From positions 9,684,501 to 9,748,500 of the forward strand of contig NC_092666.1 of NCBI RefSeq assembly GCF_032118995.1: a DNA stretch of 64,000 nucleotides. The letters run 5' to 3'. The position numbers and the translations under genes were made by a program. Under the pieces are notes generated by a model. That model was not told where the DNA came from, did not search any database, and worked only from the letters and a program-made list of their open reading frames with translations. Positions within the stretch are counted from its first letter, which is position 1; every line of letters begins with the position of its first letter. The DNA comes from Asterias amurensis. Its lineage: Eukaryota; Echinodermata; Asteroidea; Forcipulatida; Asteriidae. This document shows, in pieces, positions 12,761-22,790 of the stretch.

Positions 12761-14103
12761 CAGATTTCACAAAATTTCACGTTTGAGGGTGTTCCTTATA
12801 CTTATTAAGAGTTGTTCTTGCAATAAAATACATTTAATCTGTTGTAATTAGTGAATGATAATTAAAAAAAACAAACACTGACCTCTGACCCCGAAACATG
12901 GCCCGCGAAATATATACGTTTTTCAAGCCGTCAAAACGATCGTCCGTTTATGCGCGATGCACAGCAGTTAGGCTGGCGCCGTAGCCAATGGCCTGGTAAA
13001 CCTACCAGAAGAACACGAGGTAACATACCGTTCTCTACCATACGACGTTGTGTGAAATGTAAACACACCATTTTGCTGTCAAAATGGATCGCCGAAAAAC
13101 ACAGATTCAGCTCATTGCTCTACGCAAAGAGATGATTGAAGACACGTCCAAAAAGAAGGAACGGACACCTCGCCAATCAGGGTAAGAATAATGTAGTGGG
13201 ACACGGACTAGCCGACGAGAGAGAGAGAACGGACCGTGATTGTTTATACCCAATGCAATGTTATTGTTAGTTATTATTGTGGACATGACACGTAAATTCA
13301 CAGCCATGACAGCCGCAGCACTGAGTTGTGAGAGTACATAAATGTACATGTACTATGACTAGTTTACATGTAATTTTGTAGATCTATTCACTCGGTGCAT
13401 AGATGGGGGTGGGGATTTGAATCGAGTGTCCAGCGTCCTAATGACTTGGTACATTTTAAAAATAGTACAGATTTATTAAATGTTTTTTGTATATTTTTAA
13501 CAGTTTACCCAAAATATTGTACCCAAGTCAACTCGTACCCAAGTCAACCCGAATTCTTTCAAAGAAGTGTGACCTTTCAAACAATAAAAAATAAAATTGT
13601 CGAGAACTAATAAGTTATATCAATGGTTATGAATTTCTTGTTGAAGGTACTATGTGAGCAGATGCCAGGACTTGGCGTAAACATCTTGGAGACCTCATCA
13701 AACCCAACCAAGCTGGTGTGTTTGTACCAACTGTAGGGAGATGCCAACACAACAGGAGAGGTCATGCTGCAAACAAAGGCCGGATGAATGCTTCTCAAAC
13801 TTGGCAGTAAGAGACTGATTATTTCATACTGTCAATGGCATGTGCATGTATAACAATATACACATGTACTGTCAAAGCAGTCCAGTTTTGTTACATATTT
13901 TGATCTGTCCGCCCCCCCCCCCCCCCCCAAAAAAAAGGAAACAAAGTAAATGTGTAAACAAACATTTAATAAGGAAACACAAATTTAAGCTTTCATTCAT
14001 TGTAGTTACTTGTAAACAGCCTCCTTCGCCAACGTTGCATTACCAAAAAACTTTACACTGAACAGCCACATCCCAAATTTTAATAACATCATGTCTTTGA
14101 CCA
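12761..14103. other. Gene-poor sequence with one possible first exon
   Basis: It contains the candidate exon at 13084-13182, a poly-C run near 13911-13928, and otherwise AT-rich sequence. An ORF-like stretch at 13650-13800 (PGLGVNILETSSNP) is not assignable. Confidence 0.5.
13084..13182 (+). CDS. Possible short coding exon, unknown protein
   Basis: An ATG in acceptable context (GTCAAAATGG) opens a basic 33-codon reading, MDRRKTQIQLIALRKEMIED and then TSKKKERTPRQSG. It runs into GGGTAAGAAT, which is both an in-frame stop and a good splice donor. A charged, helix-prone peptide start followed by a donor is what a first coding exon looks like. No downstream partner exon or family could be identified, so this may be chance or a transposon remnant. 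Confidence 0.25.
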
Positions 14104-14232
14104 GCAGCCGATTTCACACAACTTTACGCAACTGCGTTAGTCCACTTGTGCAACGTTAATGGAGCAACTTGCGCCATTAAAATTGCGCAAGTGGACTCAC
14201 GCAGTTGCGTAAAGTTTCGTGAAATCGGCTGC
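14104..14232. mobile_element. Fold-back MITE, GCAGCCGATTTCAC ends
   Basis: The left arm starts GCAGCCGATTTCACACAACT and continues ACGCAACTGCGTTAGTCCAC. The right arm is the near-perfect complement ending GTGAAATCGGCTGC. Arms are about 47 bp with a ~35-bp loop. Confidence 0.85.
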
Positions 14233-15126
14233 AGGTAGGTAATATTTGCAAAAATGTCTTTTTAATGAATCAACATCAAGTGCATGGGTTTTATATTCCA
14301 TATACATGTACAAATAACCAATATTTATTTTGTTAATTGTTTCAAAAATGTTTGTGTTTATATTTGAAAAGATCTTGAGGCACCTTGTTCTGGACCACCA
14401 TAAGAGTTGGCACGACATCACAGGAATGACATGTAAACCAGGGGAGCATGATGTACACAACAAATGACTTTGCCACCCAGCCAGCCTTCACAGACAACAT
14501 GTGTTGTGTCAGAATGGTACTGGAAATAGAGTAACACTACCGAGTTACTGTTTGTAAAATCAGGGATATATTTCCAGATAGTTTCAACTTTCATGTACAC
14601 ATGATTTATGCAAAACAGGTTTTACAAATGGCAATATTTCCTGTTTTCAACAAGTAGATTCTTATTCCTAAATTAACACATAATGTCAATATTTCAACTT
14701 ATTATTATTTTCTTTTGCACATTACTTATGTCAACAAATCATTGAATGTGATGTGAGCAGAGTTTGTTTTCATCACATCACAACGACATAATATGATTAA
14801 GTTTAATTTGAAGAACATGGCCAATTGTTTATACAATCATCATATTTATTGTATTATTTATTTGAGATTTCGATATTTTGTAACAAAAAACACACTAGAA
14901 CAACAAAATGCAAAAACATAAACAATCTGTATTCAAATAAATTTATCTGAAATATCTTTATTCTGTATTCATAAAGAGACATGGATCATAGATGCAACAA
15001 GTTTGATAAACACAGTGCCATTTCAAATTTTTAACCTTAACCCTTGCAAGTATATTTTGATTTCAACCACATGCCTGTTATGAAATGCATGGTCAGAATG
15101 ATGTTTTAGAACTAGTCATATTGTTG
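14233..15126. other. No recognised content
   Basis: AT-rich; no supported gene or repeat. Confidence 0.5.
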
Positions 15127-15262
15127 ACTAGCAGACCATGTTAGTTCGAATAAGTAAAAGTTTTAAAGGAAAACCACGCAATTTCAAGTCATACTTGTGT
15201 TGATCATTCTATTCTACTTTTAAAACATCCTTTCTAACCATATGCATTTTACAACCAAATCA
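15127..15262. mobile_element. Half-copy of family D palindromic MITE
   Basis: It matches the right half of the element at 7499-7877 (ACCATGTTAGTTCG, AGGAAAACCACGC, TTCTACTTTTAAAACATC, ACCATATGCATTTTACAA). The terminal GAACACG end is lost. Confidence 0.7.
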
Positions 15263-15289
15263 CTCGATCTATAGCATTGGTCTCTCTAA

Positions 15290-15556
15290 AGGGACTTTAT
15301 ACCTTAGATGTTGGTAATTACTAATTTGTGATCATAAAACTCACTTGATAAAGTGTACATGATGAGAGGCATGTCAAAGGACTTGTTTCTATACTGCAAT
15401 GGTGTTTTTCTTTCACTGTTTCTTGCAGCTTATATTGCCAAATTTAGCCCAAATTGTCACAGGTTTATTATTTTATGCATAAATATTGAGGAGATACACC
15501 AACTATTACTAAGGATACTGCATGGGACTATAGTGTTCTTTGGCAAAGGACAAATT
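15290..15556 (+). mobile_element. Heavily decayed family A MITE
   Basis: Scattered family A words remain: TTGGTAATTACTAA, GGTGTTTTTCTTTCA, TCACAGGTTTATTATTTTAT and GAGATACACCAA. The ends are eroded. Confidence 0.5.
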
Positions 15557-15835
15557 TAATTAATGTTTGCAAATACATCGTGTACTGCTGTGAATTGTAA
15601 AAACATTCAATAAATTGTCCATATTTTTTTATAAAGTTCCTATAAATTTGTGACAAAGATTCTCTTTGATTACATACAAACTCTAGAACTTGCCAATAAT
15701 GCTAATAATGCACTGACCTTATATCTTATGCACACCTGTACAGACAATTTTGTAGCCAAATTGTGGAAAGTTACATGGAAATTAAATTTAAGAAGTGGAA
15801 AATCTGGATTTGTGTTTTGCAACAAGTTCTTCTGT

Positions 15836-15880
15836 TGGTAGTAGTGGTGGTGGTGGTATTGGGGGGGGGGGGATGGCGGC
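15836..15880. repeat. Simple repeat (GGT)n / G-run
   Basis: GTAGTAGTGGTGGTGGTGG is followed by a run of about 12 G. Confidence 0.9.
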
Positions 15881-15913
15881 TGCGGGTAGAGGCCATTCTT
15901 GCACCATTAGCGG

Positions 15914-16258
15914 TAAGCCTGAGCGACTAGTGTCGCACTCCAACTATTGAATCCTGAGTCGAGTCGCGACTATTGTTTTCAACTATTCGGTTAAACGTGC
16001 TACAAAAATAGTTTTAAAAAAATTGCGTCTACCTGTTTGGTGAACCAATTTAGTCGCTCATGACTATTCATGACAACATAATTTACTTACAGAACACAGT
16101 CAGACATCAGTGACACAAATCTTCAATCTTTTCCGCTTGAATTATTGCCACAGTGCATCGTGATAATTAAAATTTTGTTGCGACTAGTGTCGTAGTCGCA
16201 ACTATTGGATGGAGGTGCGACTAGTCGATTAGTAATTTTCACTGGTCGCCCAGGCCTA
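15914..16258. mobile_element. hAT-like non-autonomous element with 8-bp target duplication
   Basis: The left terminus TAAGCCTGAGCGACTAGT is complementary, with a few mismatches, to the right terminus ACTGGTCGCCCAGGCCTA. The flanks are ATTAGCGG (15906-15913) and ATTAGCAG (16259-16266), an 8-bp duplication with one difference. Subterminal CGACTAGT and GCGACTA motifs recur. There is no transposase ORF. The 8-bp duplication and motif layout suggest hAT; family assignment is inference. Confidence 0.75.
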
Positions 16259-16496
16259 ATTAGCAGAGTTTTCCTGTCTTGCGAAGAAGCTGGTTGTCAT
16301 CTAACCGTGCTTGGAAAACTTCTTTGATGTACGTTTACTCTTTCTTGTCCATACCGGCTTCAATAATCACATCACCACCCAACTTTCACTGTGACCTGGG
16401 AATCAAGTATCAATACAAAAATGTTACAAAATAATAAAATTGTTCCCCGTTTCTGATTTTGTTTTGTAATTTTTGAAAAGAGTTCTTCTAGACTAT

Positions 16497-16658
16497 GGCC
16501 CTTTTCGAAACCACGGCTTTGGCTTTGGATTCAGCTCGGGCTAGCTTGGCCCCGCAGATGTTTGGACAATACTGAGCATGCTTAGCGTACGGATTCAGAC
16601 AAGGGGACGGAGTCTGAAGCCGAAGCCATAGCCGAAGCCGTGGTTTCGAAAAGGACCT
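16497..16658. mobile_element. MITE family C, well-preserved copy
   Basis: GGCCCTTTTCGAAACCACGG at the left is complemented by CCGTGGTTTCGAAAAGGACC at the right. The subterminal GGCTTTGGCTTTGG and its inverted counterpart are present. Confidence 0.85.
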
Positions 16659-17599
16659 ATGGAAGCTTCATTTTTGTGGACAAGAGTATTAATTTATTTT
16701 AGCTCTCCTTGCCAACTACCATTTGCAGTATGTGCTCCCTGTTCAGATGCATCGCACCGTAAATTTTGCTGTCAAATGATTCTGAGCAATGTAAACAGGA
16801 GCTACCTCAAATAGTACCGTCCAAGACCAAGGTCAAGGAATTACATCCCCATAATAGACATAAACATTATTTTATAAAATAATGAATGTATACCCCGAAG
16901 AAAGGATCATGTTGGCAAATAAGACAAGTGACATCATCTATCCTATGGCGATGGACTAGGATTAGTAATGGACACCACTTTCCTGTTGCCCTGTGACTCT
17001 ACATGTACATGCAAACAACATAGAGAAAGGACAGAGAAGTAAGGTCCCTGTAATTTTGTATCTAAAAACGAACTGTGTGTGGGGTATAGGCCTATGTGAC
17101 TCGCAATTGCATACTATACTTACGCGGTAAACACGGTAAACGCCTCTGACATGTCTGAGCAGATGTTTTATTGAGAGGATGAATTCTCTAGCTGTAGTTT
17201 TGGTGTGGGAGGTCATGACACGTTCATTTTCAACTCCACTCGCTAGTTAGTATACGGGTACTAGACATTCTTTCGTGTACAAAGTGTTCGCATTACTAGA
17301 CTGGCCCCGCTAAAATCCTACATCGTACGAGCAAGAACGGGGAGTTCACTGCGTCTGGGGAGGTCTGGCCGCGGGGGATGATGGCCCGCTGGACGGCAGC
17401 CGCTTGGCCCCGGGACGTGGGCTGAACTTGCTGCTTAGATAGATTAATAAACAGTTAATTCAACGTAGGCCCTTTTATTTTTGTTCATGAACTGTTTTGT
17501 TGTTGTTGGAGTAACCATGGAGGAAGAGATAGATACAAATGGGTTCGTAAAATTGTTAATAATTGCTCAGTCGTATAGTTCAACGGCTGCGACTGGAAA
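16659..17599. other. No recognised gene
   Basis: It includes a GC-rich patch at 17280-17430 (GGCCGCGGGGGATGATGGCC) unlike the AT-rich surroundings. I could not assign it. Confidence 0.45.
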
Positions 17600-17836
17600 T
17601 AAGACTAGTGAATTTGGCGGCCATTTATGGGAGTCAAAATCTTGACCCCCATAAATGGCGGAGCGTTTTGTTTCGAGAAAGTTAGCAAAAATGAAGCAAT
17701 TCTAAGGCATGTTTGTGTAGATCATTATATTCTACTTTTTTAACATCTTTCCAACCGTAATCATTTTACATCAAACGCTTGTCATAGCCCAAAAACGCCC
17801 AACAAAGCGCAGCCCGAAGGCAACGTGTTCCTTTAA
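17600..17836. mobile_element. Family D MITE, centre and right half
   Basis: The palindromic centre (GGCCATTTATGGGAGTCAAA and its complement) and the right half ending GGCAACGTGTTCCTTTAA are preserved. The left half is unrecognisable. Confidence 0.75.
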
Positions 17837-18135
17837 CACAAGAACTTACTTTGCAATGAGCAATGGAGAGCTGTTGATGCATGTAGTATAAAACATTGCG
17901 AAAAACGGCGGAAAAGTTTCCGTATGGCGCCACCACTTTTTCATTCGATATGAAATAATATAGTATCTAATTTACCTCAATGAGATTTCCCTTTTTGTAA
18001 AAAAGAGTGATAAAGTGGTGGCGCCATACGGAAAGTTATCCAAAACGGCTCCCTCTGAAGTAACATAGTTTAGTGGAGAAAGAAGTAATTTTTCACTAAA
18101 TTATTTGAATTGAATTCTTTGAGACCTCAGCAAGG
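17837..18135 (+). mobile_element. Family A MITE fragment carrying a nested insertion
   Basis: Family A words flank the nested element: CAATGGAGAGCTGTTGATG and TATAAAACATTGCG on the left, ACGGCTCCCTCTGAAGTAAC and GAGACCTCAG on the right. The terminal repeats are worn. It abuts the family D half-copy at a shared TTAA region. Confidence 0.7.
17911..18041. mobile_element. Short TIR element nested in a family A MITE
   Basis: CCGTATGGCGCCACCACTTT on the left is complemented by AAAGTGGTGGCGCCATACGG on the right. AAAACGG flanks both sides, a likely 7- to 8-bp target duplication inside the host element's conserved AAACGGCTCCC segment. Confidence 0.8.
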
Positions 18136-18155
18136 GGCCTAGCCCTTGTGATAAT

Positions 18156-18361
18156 AGGGACTTTTCGTTTTCGACGACGGATGGTTCTGCGACGGTAAAG
18201 ATGACATTTGGCGTCATCTGCGCATGCGTCGGCTTTGAGGCCGGTGGTCCCTCAGCTTCTACGACAGTACTTGGGATGAATCTTCGTGGTGCTGAAAACG
18301 GCAACGTTTAGCTGAACAACCGTCGCAGAACCATCCGTCGTCGAAAACGAAAAGTCCCTTA
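18156..18361. mobile_element. MITE with ~38-bp near-perfect TIRs
   Basis: The left end AGGGACTTTTCGTTTTCGAC continues GACGGATGGTTCTGCGACGG. The right end is the exact complement, finishing GAAAAGTCCCTT. The interior is short and GC-richer, with no ORF. Confidence 0.9.
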
Positions 18362-18379
18362 TGTTCAAGTACAGACAAA

Positions 18380-18830
18380 ACTGCAAGGCTCACCTTTTAG
18401 GATGCTTTTATTTTATCAAAAATCATACATAACGGCCTTAATCTGGCTAAAATCACGAGGGATAGTAAGCCTTGCCTTTTTGTCAAAATTTGACTCAAAG
18501 CGGATAAAATCACAAGGGGTACGTTGCAGTTGTATAAGGAATTTGGCGAAAATCAGATAAAATCACAAGGGTTGTATAGCGTTGCATTATCGTCTAAATT
18601 TTGCTAAAATCAGATAAACCTTGCATTTTTCTATGAATTTTGTTAAAATCTAATCACAAAGGGTAACCCTTGCCTTTTTGTATGTGTTTTGCAAAAAATT
18701 GATAAAATCACAAGGGGTAAGCCTTGCATTTTTGTATCAGTTTGGCTAAAATTACAAGGGGGTAAGCCTTGAATTTTTGCCAAATTTTTGCCAAAATCAG
18801 AATTTGTTGTTGAAATTGTCACACTCACAA
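18380..18830. repeat. Diverged tandem repeat, unit about 55-60 bp
   Basis: Units combine a GATAAAATCACAAGGGGTA core with CCTTGCATTTTTGT and TTTGGCTAAAAT, about seven times with drift. The same words recur inside the palindrome spacer at 31975-32100. Confidence 0.75.
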
Positions 18831-18831
18831 G

Positions 18832-18935
18832 GCCTTGTGAACTATCAAAATTTTCCAGAAAGCATTCAACCTTTTCCAGAAAATGTTCACAAGTCTGCCT
18901 TGTGAACTTACCAAATCTTTCTTGAAATTGACCCT
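18832..18935. repeat. Outlying copies of the spacer satellite (ancestral form)
   Basis: CCTTGTGAAC, TATCAAAATTTTCCAGAAA and AATGTTCACAAG words are arranged as in the spacer satellite. Confidence 0.7.
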
Positions 18936-18957
18936 ATAGGCTAGCCTTTCTTAATAT

Positions 18958-19385
18958 ATATGCATGAGGTACGTCACAATGCTAATCCAAAACGAGGCGA
19001 TGGGCGCAGCCACTGCAAGTGATGGGGGACCATAGATATAGAATAGAATAACTAGATCGGCCGCGCGTAAATACGCAGGTTCTGGCATGGGGGCTGCCAT
19101 TGCCTATCTCCCGTGTACATTTTCTGTGCGTTGCCGTCAGCACGTGACTTTTTGCCGTCAGCACGTGACATTTAGCGCGTCAAAGGCCTATCTCCCGTGT
19201 TCATTTTTGCGCGTCGCCTTTCGAACGTGAAATTTTTACCGCGTCCATGGCGAACAATTTTATTTTCTACACGGGTAATGGCGCGTATGTACGCGCGGCC
19301 GATCTAGTTATTTAATTCTATATCTATGTGGGGGACGTGCGCCCATAGCCTTATTTGGGGTAAGAATTATGACGTCATGCATATA
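18958..19385. mobile_element. Inverted-repeat element enclosing a second one
   Basis: The outer ends are ATGCATGAGGTACGTCACAA with CGATGGGCGCA, and the complementary TGCGCCCATAG with GACGTCATGCAT. They flank the inner element at 19031-19328. Either an insertion into a MITE or a composite fold-back would explain this. Confidence 0.6.
19031..19328. mobile_element. Inner TIR element, CATAGATATAGAAT ends
   Basis: The left arm CATAGATATAGAATAGAATA with AACTAGATCGGCCGCGCGTA is complemented at the right by ACGCGCGGCCGATCTAGTTA and ATTCTATATCTATG. The interior contains a direct repeat (GCCGTCAGCACGTGAC twice). Confidence 0.8.
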
Positions 19386-19399
19386 AGTATTAAGAGAGC

Positions 19400-19590
19400 C
19401 TTGTGAACTTATCATATTTTTCTTGAAAATGTTCACATGGCCTTGTGAACTTATCAATTTTTTTCCTGAAAATGTTCACAAGGCTGCCTTGTGAACTTAT
19501 CAAATTTTCTAGAAAGTGTTCACAATGTTATTATAAAAATAACCTTGTGAACTTATCAAATTTTTCTTGTAAATGTTCACATGTTGATAC
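19400..19590. repeat. Outlying array of the spacer satellite (about 4 units)
   Basis: Four units of GCCTTGTGAACTTATCA, a T-rich middle, and GAAAATGTTCACA lie just outside the left arm of the giant palindrome. Confidence 0.8.
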
Positions 19591-19789
19591 AAGCAGGTAA
19601 AAGATATATTTATACATAATTTTCCTAAGTTAAGATGTGGGGGTCAACGGATTTTAGGAGTTTTAAATTATCAAAGAAAGGCCCAGAGTGCTCACAATAG
19701 TCAGCTTTGGAAATGAGGTTTATATTATTTATTTTATTTTATCACAACACTGACAATAACACTAGTTTTGAGTCTCAACGTGGAGAGGA
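19591..19789. other. Left flank of the giant inverted repeat
   Basis: AT-rich. From about 19712 it resembles the tandem end unit of the arms, but it has no partner beyond 56550 on the right. Confidence 0.5.
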
Positions 19790-20095
19790 AAAACTGCAAG
19801 GCCCCCGTGGATGAGAATCGAACCTCCCTCATTTCAGAGCAGTATTCACAAATTGTATTCAGTGATTTAAAAACAGCTGCCCGTGTACGACAGCAGGCCG
19901 GGTCCATTATTCATTCGGAATGAGATTTCTATTATTTATCCCAACACTGATTTTGAGCTTCAACGTGGAGAGGAAAAAAACTGCAAGCCCCCCGTGGATG
20001 AGAATCGAACCTCCCTCATTTTAGAGCAGTATTCACAAATTGTATTCAGTGATTTAAAAACAGCTGTCCCAGGGCGGGTCCATTATTACTTCGGG
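19790..20095. repeat. Outer end repeat of left arm, two units of ~185 bp
   Basis: Units carry CCCGTGGATGAGAATCGAAC and CACAAATTGTATTCAGTGAT at 19808 and again near 19993. The complement of the first word, GTTCGATTCTCATCC, resembles a tRNA B box. No cloverleaf is evident, so a SINE origin is only a suspicion. Confidence 0.75.
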
Positions 20096-20129
20096 TTGAG
20101 ATTTCTTCCCGTTCAAGAAATTCCTCACA

Positions 20130-20330
20130 TTGTTATTGGCCCAGATCCGCACAATGTTATTGGACAAGATTGTTACCAAACCAATTTAGTATAATGCATG
20201 CCAAATCGGCATTGATATGCAGATTTATCGTCTTTGCGCTTTTAACATAGAAAAGGACGCAGCAAGACCGCATGGTTTTAGTTCTACACACGCGGGGCGG
20301 CGGCGGACAACATGGCTACTCTTCACTTGG
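20130..20330 (+). promoter_or_regulatory. Possible promoter-like block in left arm
   Basis: Two inverted CCAAT boxes (TTATTGG, 20135-20170) are followed by a CpG-rich patch (CACGCGGGGCGGCGG) and CAACATGGCTACTC in good initiator context. The whole block is kept in the right arm (about 55985-56180). Composition stands out from the AT-rich arm. Promoter activity is inference. Confidence 0.3.
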
Positions 20331-20534
20331 CTGTATTTTGGACCTCGCGTTTCGGTTGAACTTTATCATACAAATTTCACTCTTTTATAATGTGAAACAA
20401 ATTGTATCAGTCAAATTGTAGTACTGAGAACAACACTACGACGTTCTGTAGATAAAAATGTACTCAAATTTGCAAAGAAGAAAGTGACTCTTGACATGAG
20501 GACTTTTGGTCAAGTATTTCACCCAAGCCTTTCT

Positions 20535-20795
20535 TTATGAGCACATCTCACAGTGGTCTAATTTTGTAGTCGAGTTTACAGCCCGGCTTGAGAACTCCCT
20601 CGGAGTTTTTCCCTCGGAGTTTTCGCTGGGCAGAGAATTCCTCCAAGTTGGACAGAACATTGTCGCCGGCGTACACAACCAAAACGCTGGTGGCATGGAC
20701 CAACTTTGATGTTGAGCTTGCGAGTAGAGCTGGAGAGGTCCAGGAGTTTGAACAATCTTCTGAAAACAACCCGAACTGTCTGAGGAATTGAACAT
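20535..20795 (-). CDS. 86-codon ORF conserved in both arms, function unknown
   Basis: The reading starts MFNSSDSSGCFQKIVQTPGP and ends TTKLDHCEMCS. The right arm holds the same length and frame at 55529-55789, with four residue changes. It reads outward, away from the spacer. I recognise no domain, signal peptide or membrane segment. All the coding-frame differences I traced change an amino acid, which argues against purifying selection. An overlapping + strand frame is also open, so this may be chance in a GC-richer block. Confidence 0.25.
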   Translation of the reverse strand: MFNSSDSSGCFQKIVQTPGPLQLYSQAQHQSWSMPPAFWLCTPATMFCPTWRNSLPSENSEGKTPREFSSRAVNSTTKLDHCEMCS

Positions 20796-20929
20796 TTAAA
20801 TCAACTCATTCTCCTGTTGAACTTTCGCTTTTTGCTTGCGAGCTCCGTCAAGGTTGGTGAGAGAAGCTCTATTGGAACTGAATTACATTGAAAAGAGGAC
20901 TTGATGTATTGAATTTGAGAACTGTTTAT

Positions 20930-21440
20930 TGTTGACACTTATTTTTGCTGGCTGTTGTCAGAACTTTAAAACTTTTATCTGTGGATTGTGTGGTGTGGGT
21001 GTGGCTACAACTTGCAAGTCGTCCAAGTGAAAAGGCAAGAACTTTAAAAGTGACCTTTGGTTTCGTGTTTCAAAACCGAATACATTTTTGCTGACTGTTG
21101 TCAGAACTCTGAAACTTTTATCTGTGGATTGTGTGGTATGGGTGTGGCTTCAAGTCGACCAAGTGACAAGACAACCAAGTGACAAGACAAGAACTTTAAA
21201 ATAGACTTTGGTTTTGTGTTTCAAAACCGAATACATTTTTGCTGACTGTTGTCAGAACTCTGAAACTTTTATCTGTGGATTGTGTGGTATGGGTGTGGCT
21301 TCAAGTCGTCCAAGTAACAAGACAACAACTTTAAAAGAGACTTTTGAACAAAACTGAACACATTTTTGCTGACTGTTGTCAGAACTTAAAACTTCTATCT
21401 GTGGATTGTGTGATATGGGTGTGGCTACAAGCATGTCGAC
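20930..21440. repeat. ~140-bp tandem repeat in left arm, about 4 units
   Basis: GCTGACTGTTGTCAGAAC recurs near 20950, 21090, 21241 and 21370. Each is followed by TTTTATCTGTGGATTGTGTG and GGGTGTGGCT. The right arm has about seven units. Confidence 0.88.
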
Positions 21441-22014
21441 CAAGTGGTAAGACAAGACAAGATCATTAAGATGACGTTAAGTGGTAAGTGAAAATCTAAC
21501 CCCGTTCTTTCCCAATAAGTAGCAGGTAACTTTTCTCGTACTTGTTGATGTTGTCTACAAATTTGGTCATTGGTGATGTCTCCTACTATTTTTCTCTGAG
21601 AGGATTTTCTTGGTTGTCGGGGCATTTTGGTCGTGGCCAGAGTGATGCATTGAAGTAAAATAGTTTCTCTTGGAAGATTTCCCAGTTTGGAAGAAGCGGA
21701 TGAGCATCTGTTGTTGTCATTTTAAATCTACACTTTGTCAAAATTAAATAATTAATTGGTCATAATTTTTTACAGATAGAGATCCTTTTGCACTATATGA
21801 AAAATAACAAAAATCACTTTAGTTCTCTATATAAAATTAAGGACAATAAGAAAATCATTTAAGGGTTTCTCTAGAAACAACAAACTTGTTTTCAAATACA
21901 TACATCTCACAGTTTTTCCTTCTAGAAAGACTCAATTGTGACAGTATTGTTATTAATGTTTACTGATAGTGTTTTCTGTTCTCGAAGTAAAAACCCCAAA
22001 ACCCTATAAAACCA
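21441..22014. other. Left-arm segment with module M1
   Basis: On the - strand it reads ATGCATCACTCTGGCCACGA, CCAAAATGCCCCGACAACC and ACAACATCAACAAGTACGAG. A diverged second copy is at 22930-23220. The short ORFs of the two copies share words such as QHQQV, but neither is convincingly coding. Confidence 0.5.
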
Positions 22015-22790
22015 AGCCCAATAAAGAGCATGAAAAACCGAGTAAGTTTGTGAATTATTTCTTTAAGTATATACATAGGCCTGCAAAAGCGATGAACCAT
22101 ATAATTTAAGGTTTGTGTAATTTAAAATAATTATCTGCTTTTTTCAGTTGGAAATTTGTTCAGTTGGCAATATTAAAATGGTTAAATTTAATTCAACATT
22201 TAATATTTCTGATGAATAATTTTATCATCTTTTTTGTATGTAAATAAATAAAATTGTGTGGTGGGAGGGGGAAGCCCAATAAAGAGCATGAAAAACCTGA
22301 GTAAGTTTGTGAATTATTTCTTAAACAAAAAAAGTATATGTATACATAGGCCTGCATTAGCGATGAACCATATAATTTAAGGTTTGTGTAATTTAAAAAT
22401 ATTATCTGCTTTTTTCCCTTCAAGATGGAAATTTGTTCAGTTGGCAATATTAAAATGGTTAAATTTAATTTAACATTTAATATTTCTGATGAATAATTTT
22501 ATCATCTTTTTTGTATGTAAATAAATAAAATTGTGTGGTGGGAGGGGGAAGCCAAATAAAGAGCATGAAAAACCTGAGTAAGTTTGTGAATTATTTCTTA
22601 TAACAAAAAAAGTATATGTATACATAGCCCTGCATTAGCGATGAACCATATTATTTAAGGTTTGTGTAATTTAAAAGATGGAAATTTGTTCAGTTGGCAA
22701 TATTAAAATGGTTAAATTTAATTTAACATTTAATATTTCTGATGAATAATTTTATCATCTTTTTTTGTATGTAGATAAATAAAATTGTGT
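22015..22790. repeat. ~280-bp AT-rich tandem repeat in left arm, three units
   Basis: AATAAAGAGCATGAAAAACC begins units at about 22019, 22276 and 22556. Each unit includes AGCGATGAACCATATAAT and ATTAAAATGGTTAAATTTAA. The right arm holds two units. Confidence 0.9.
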
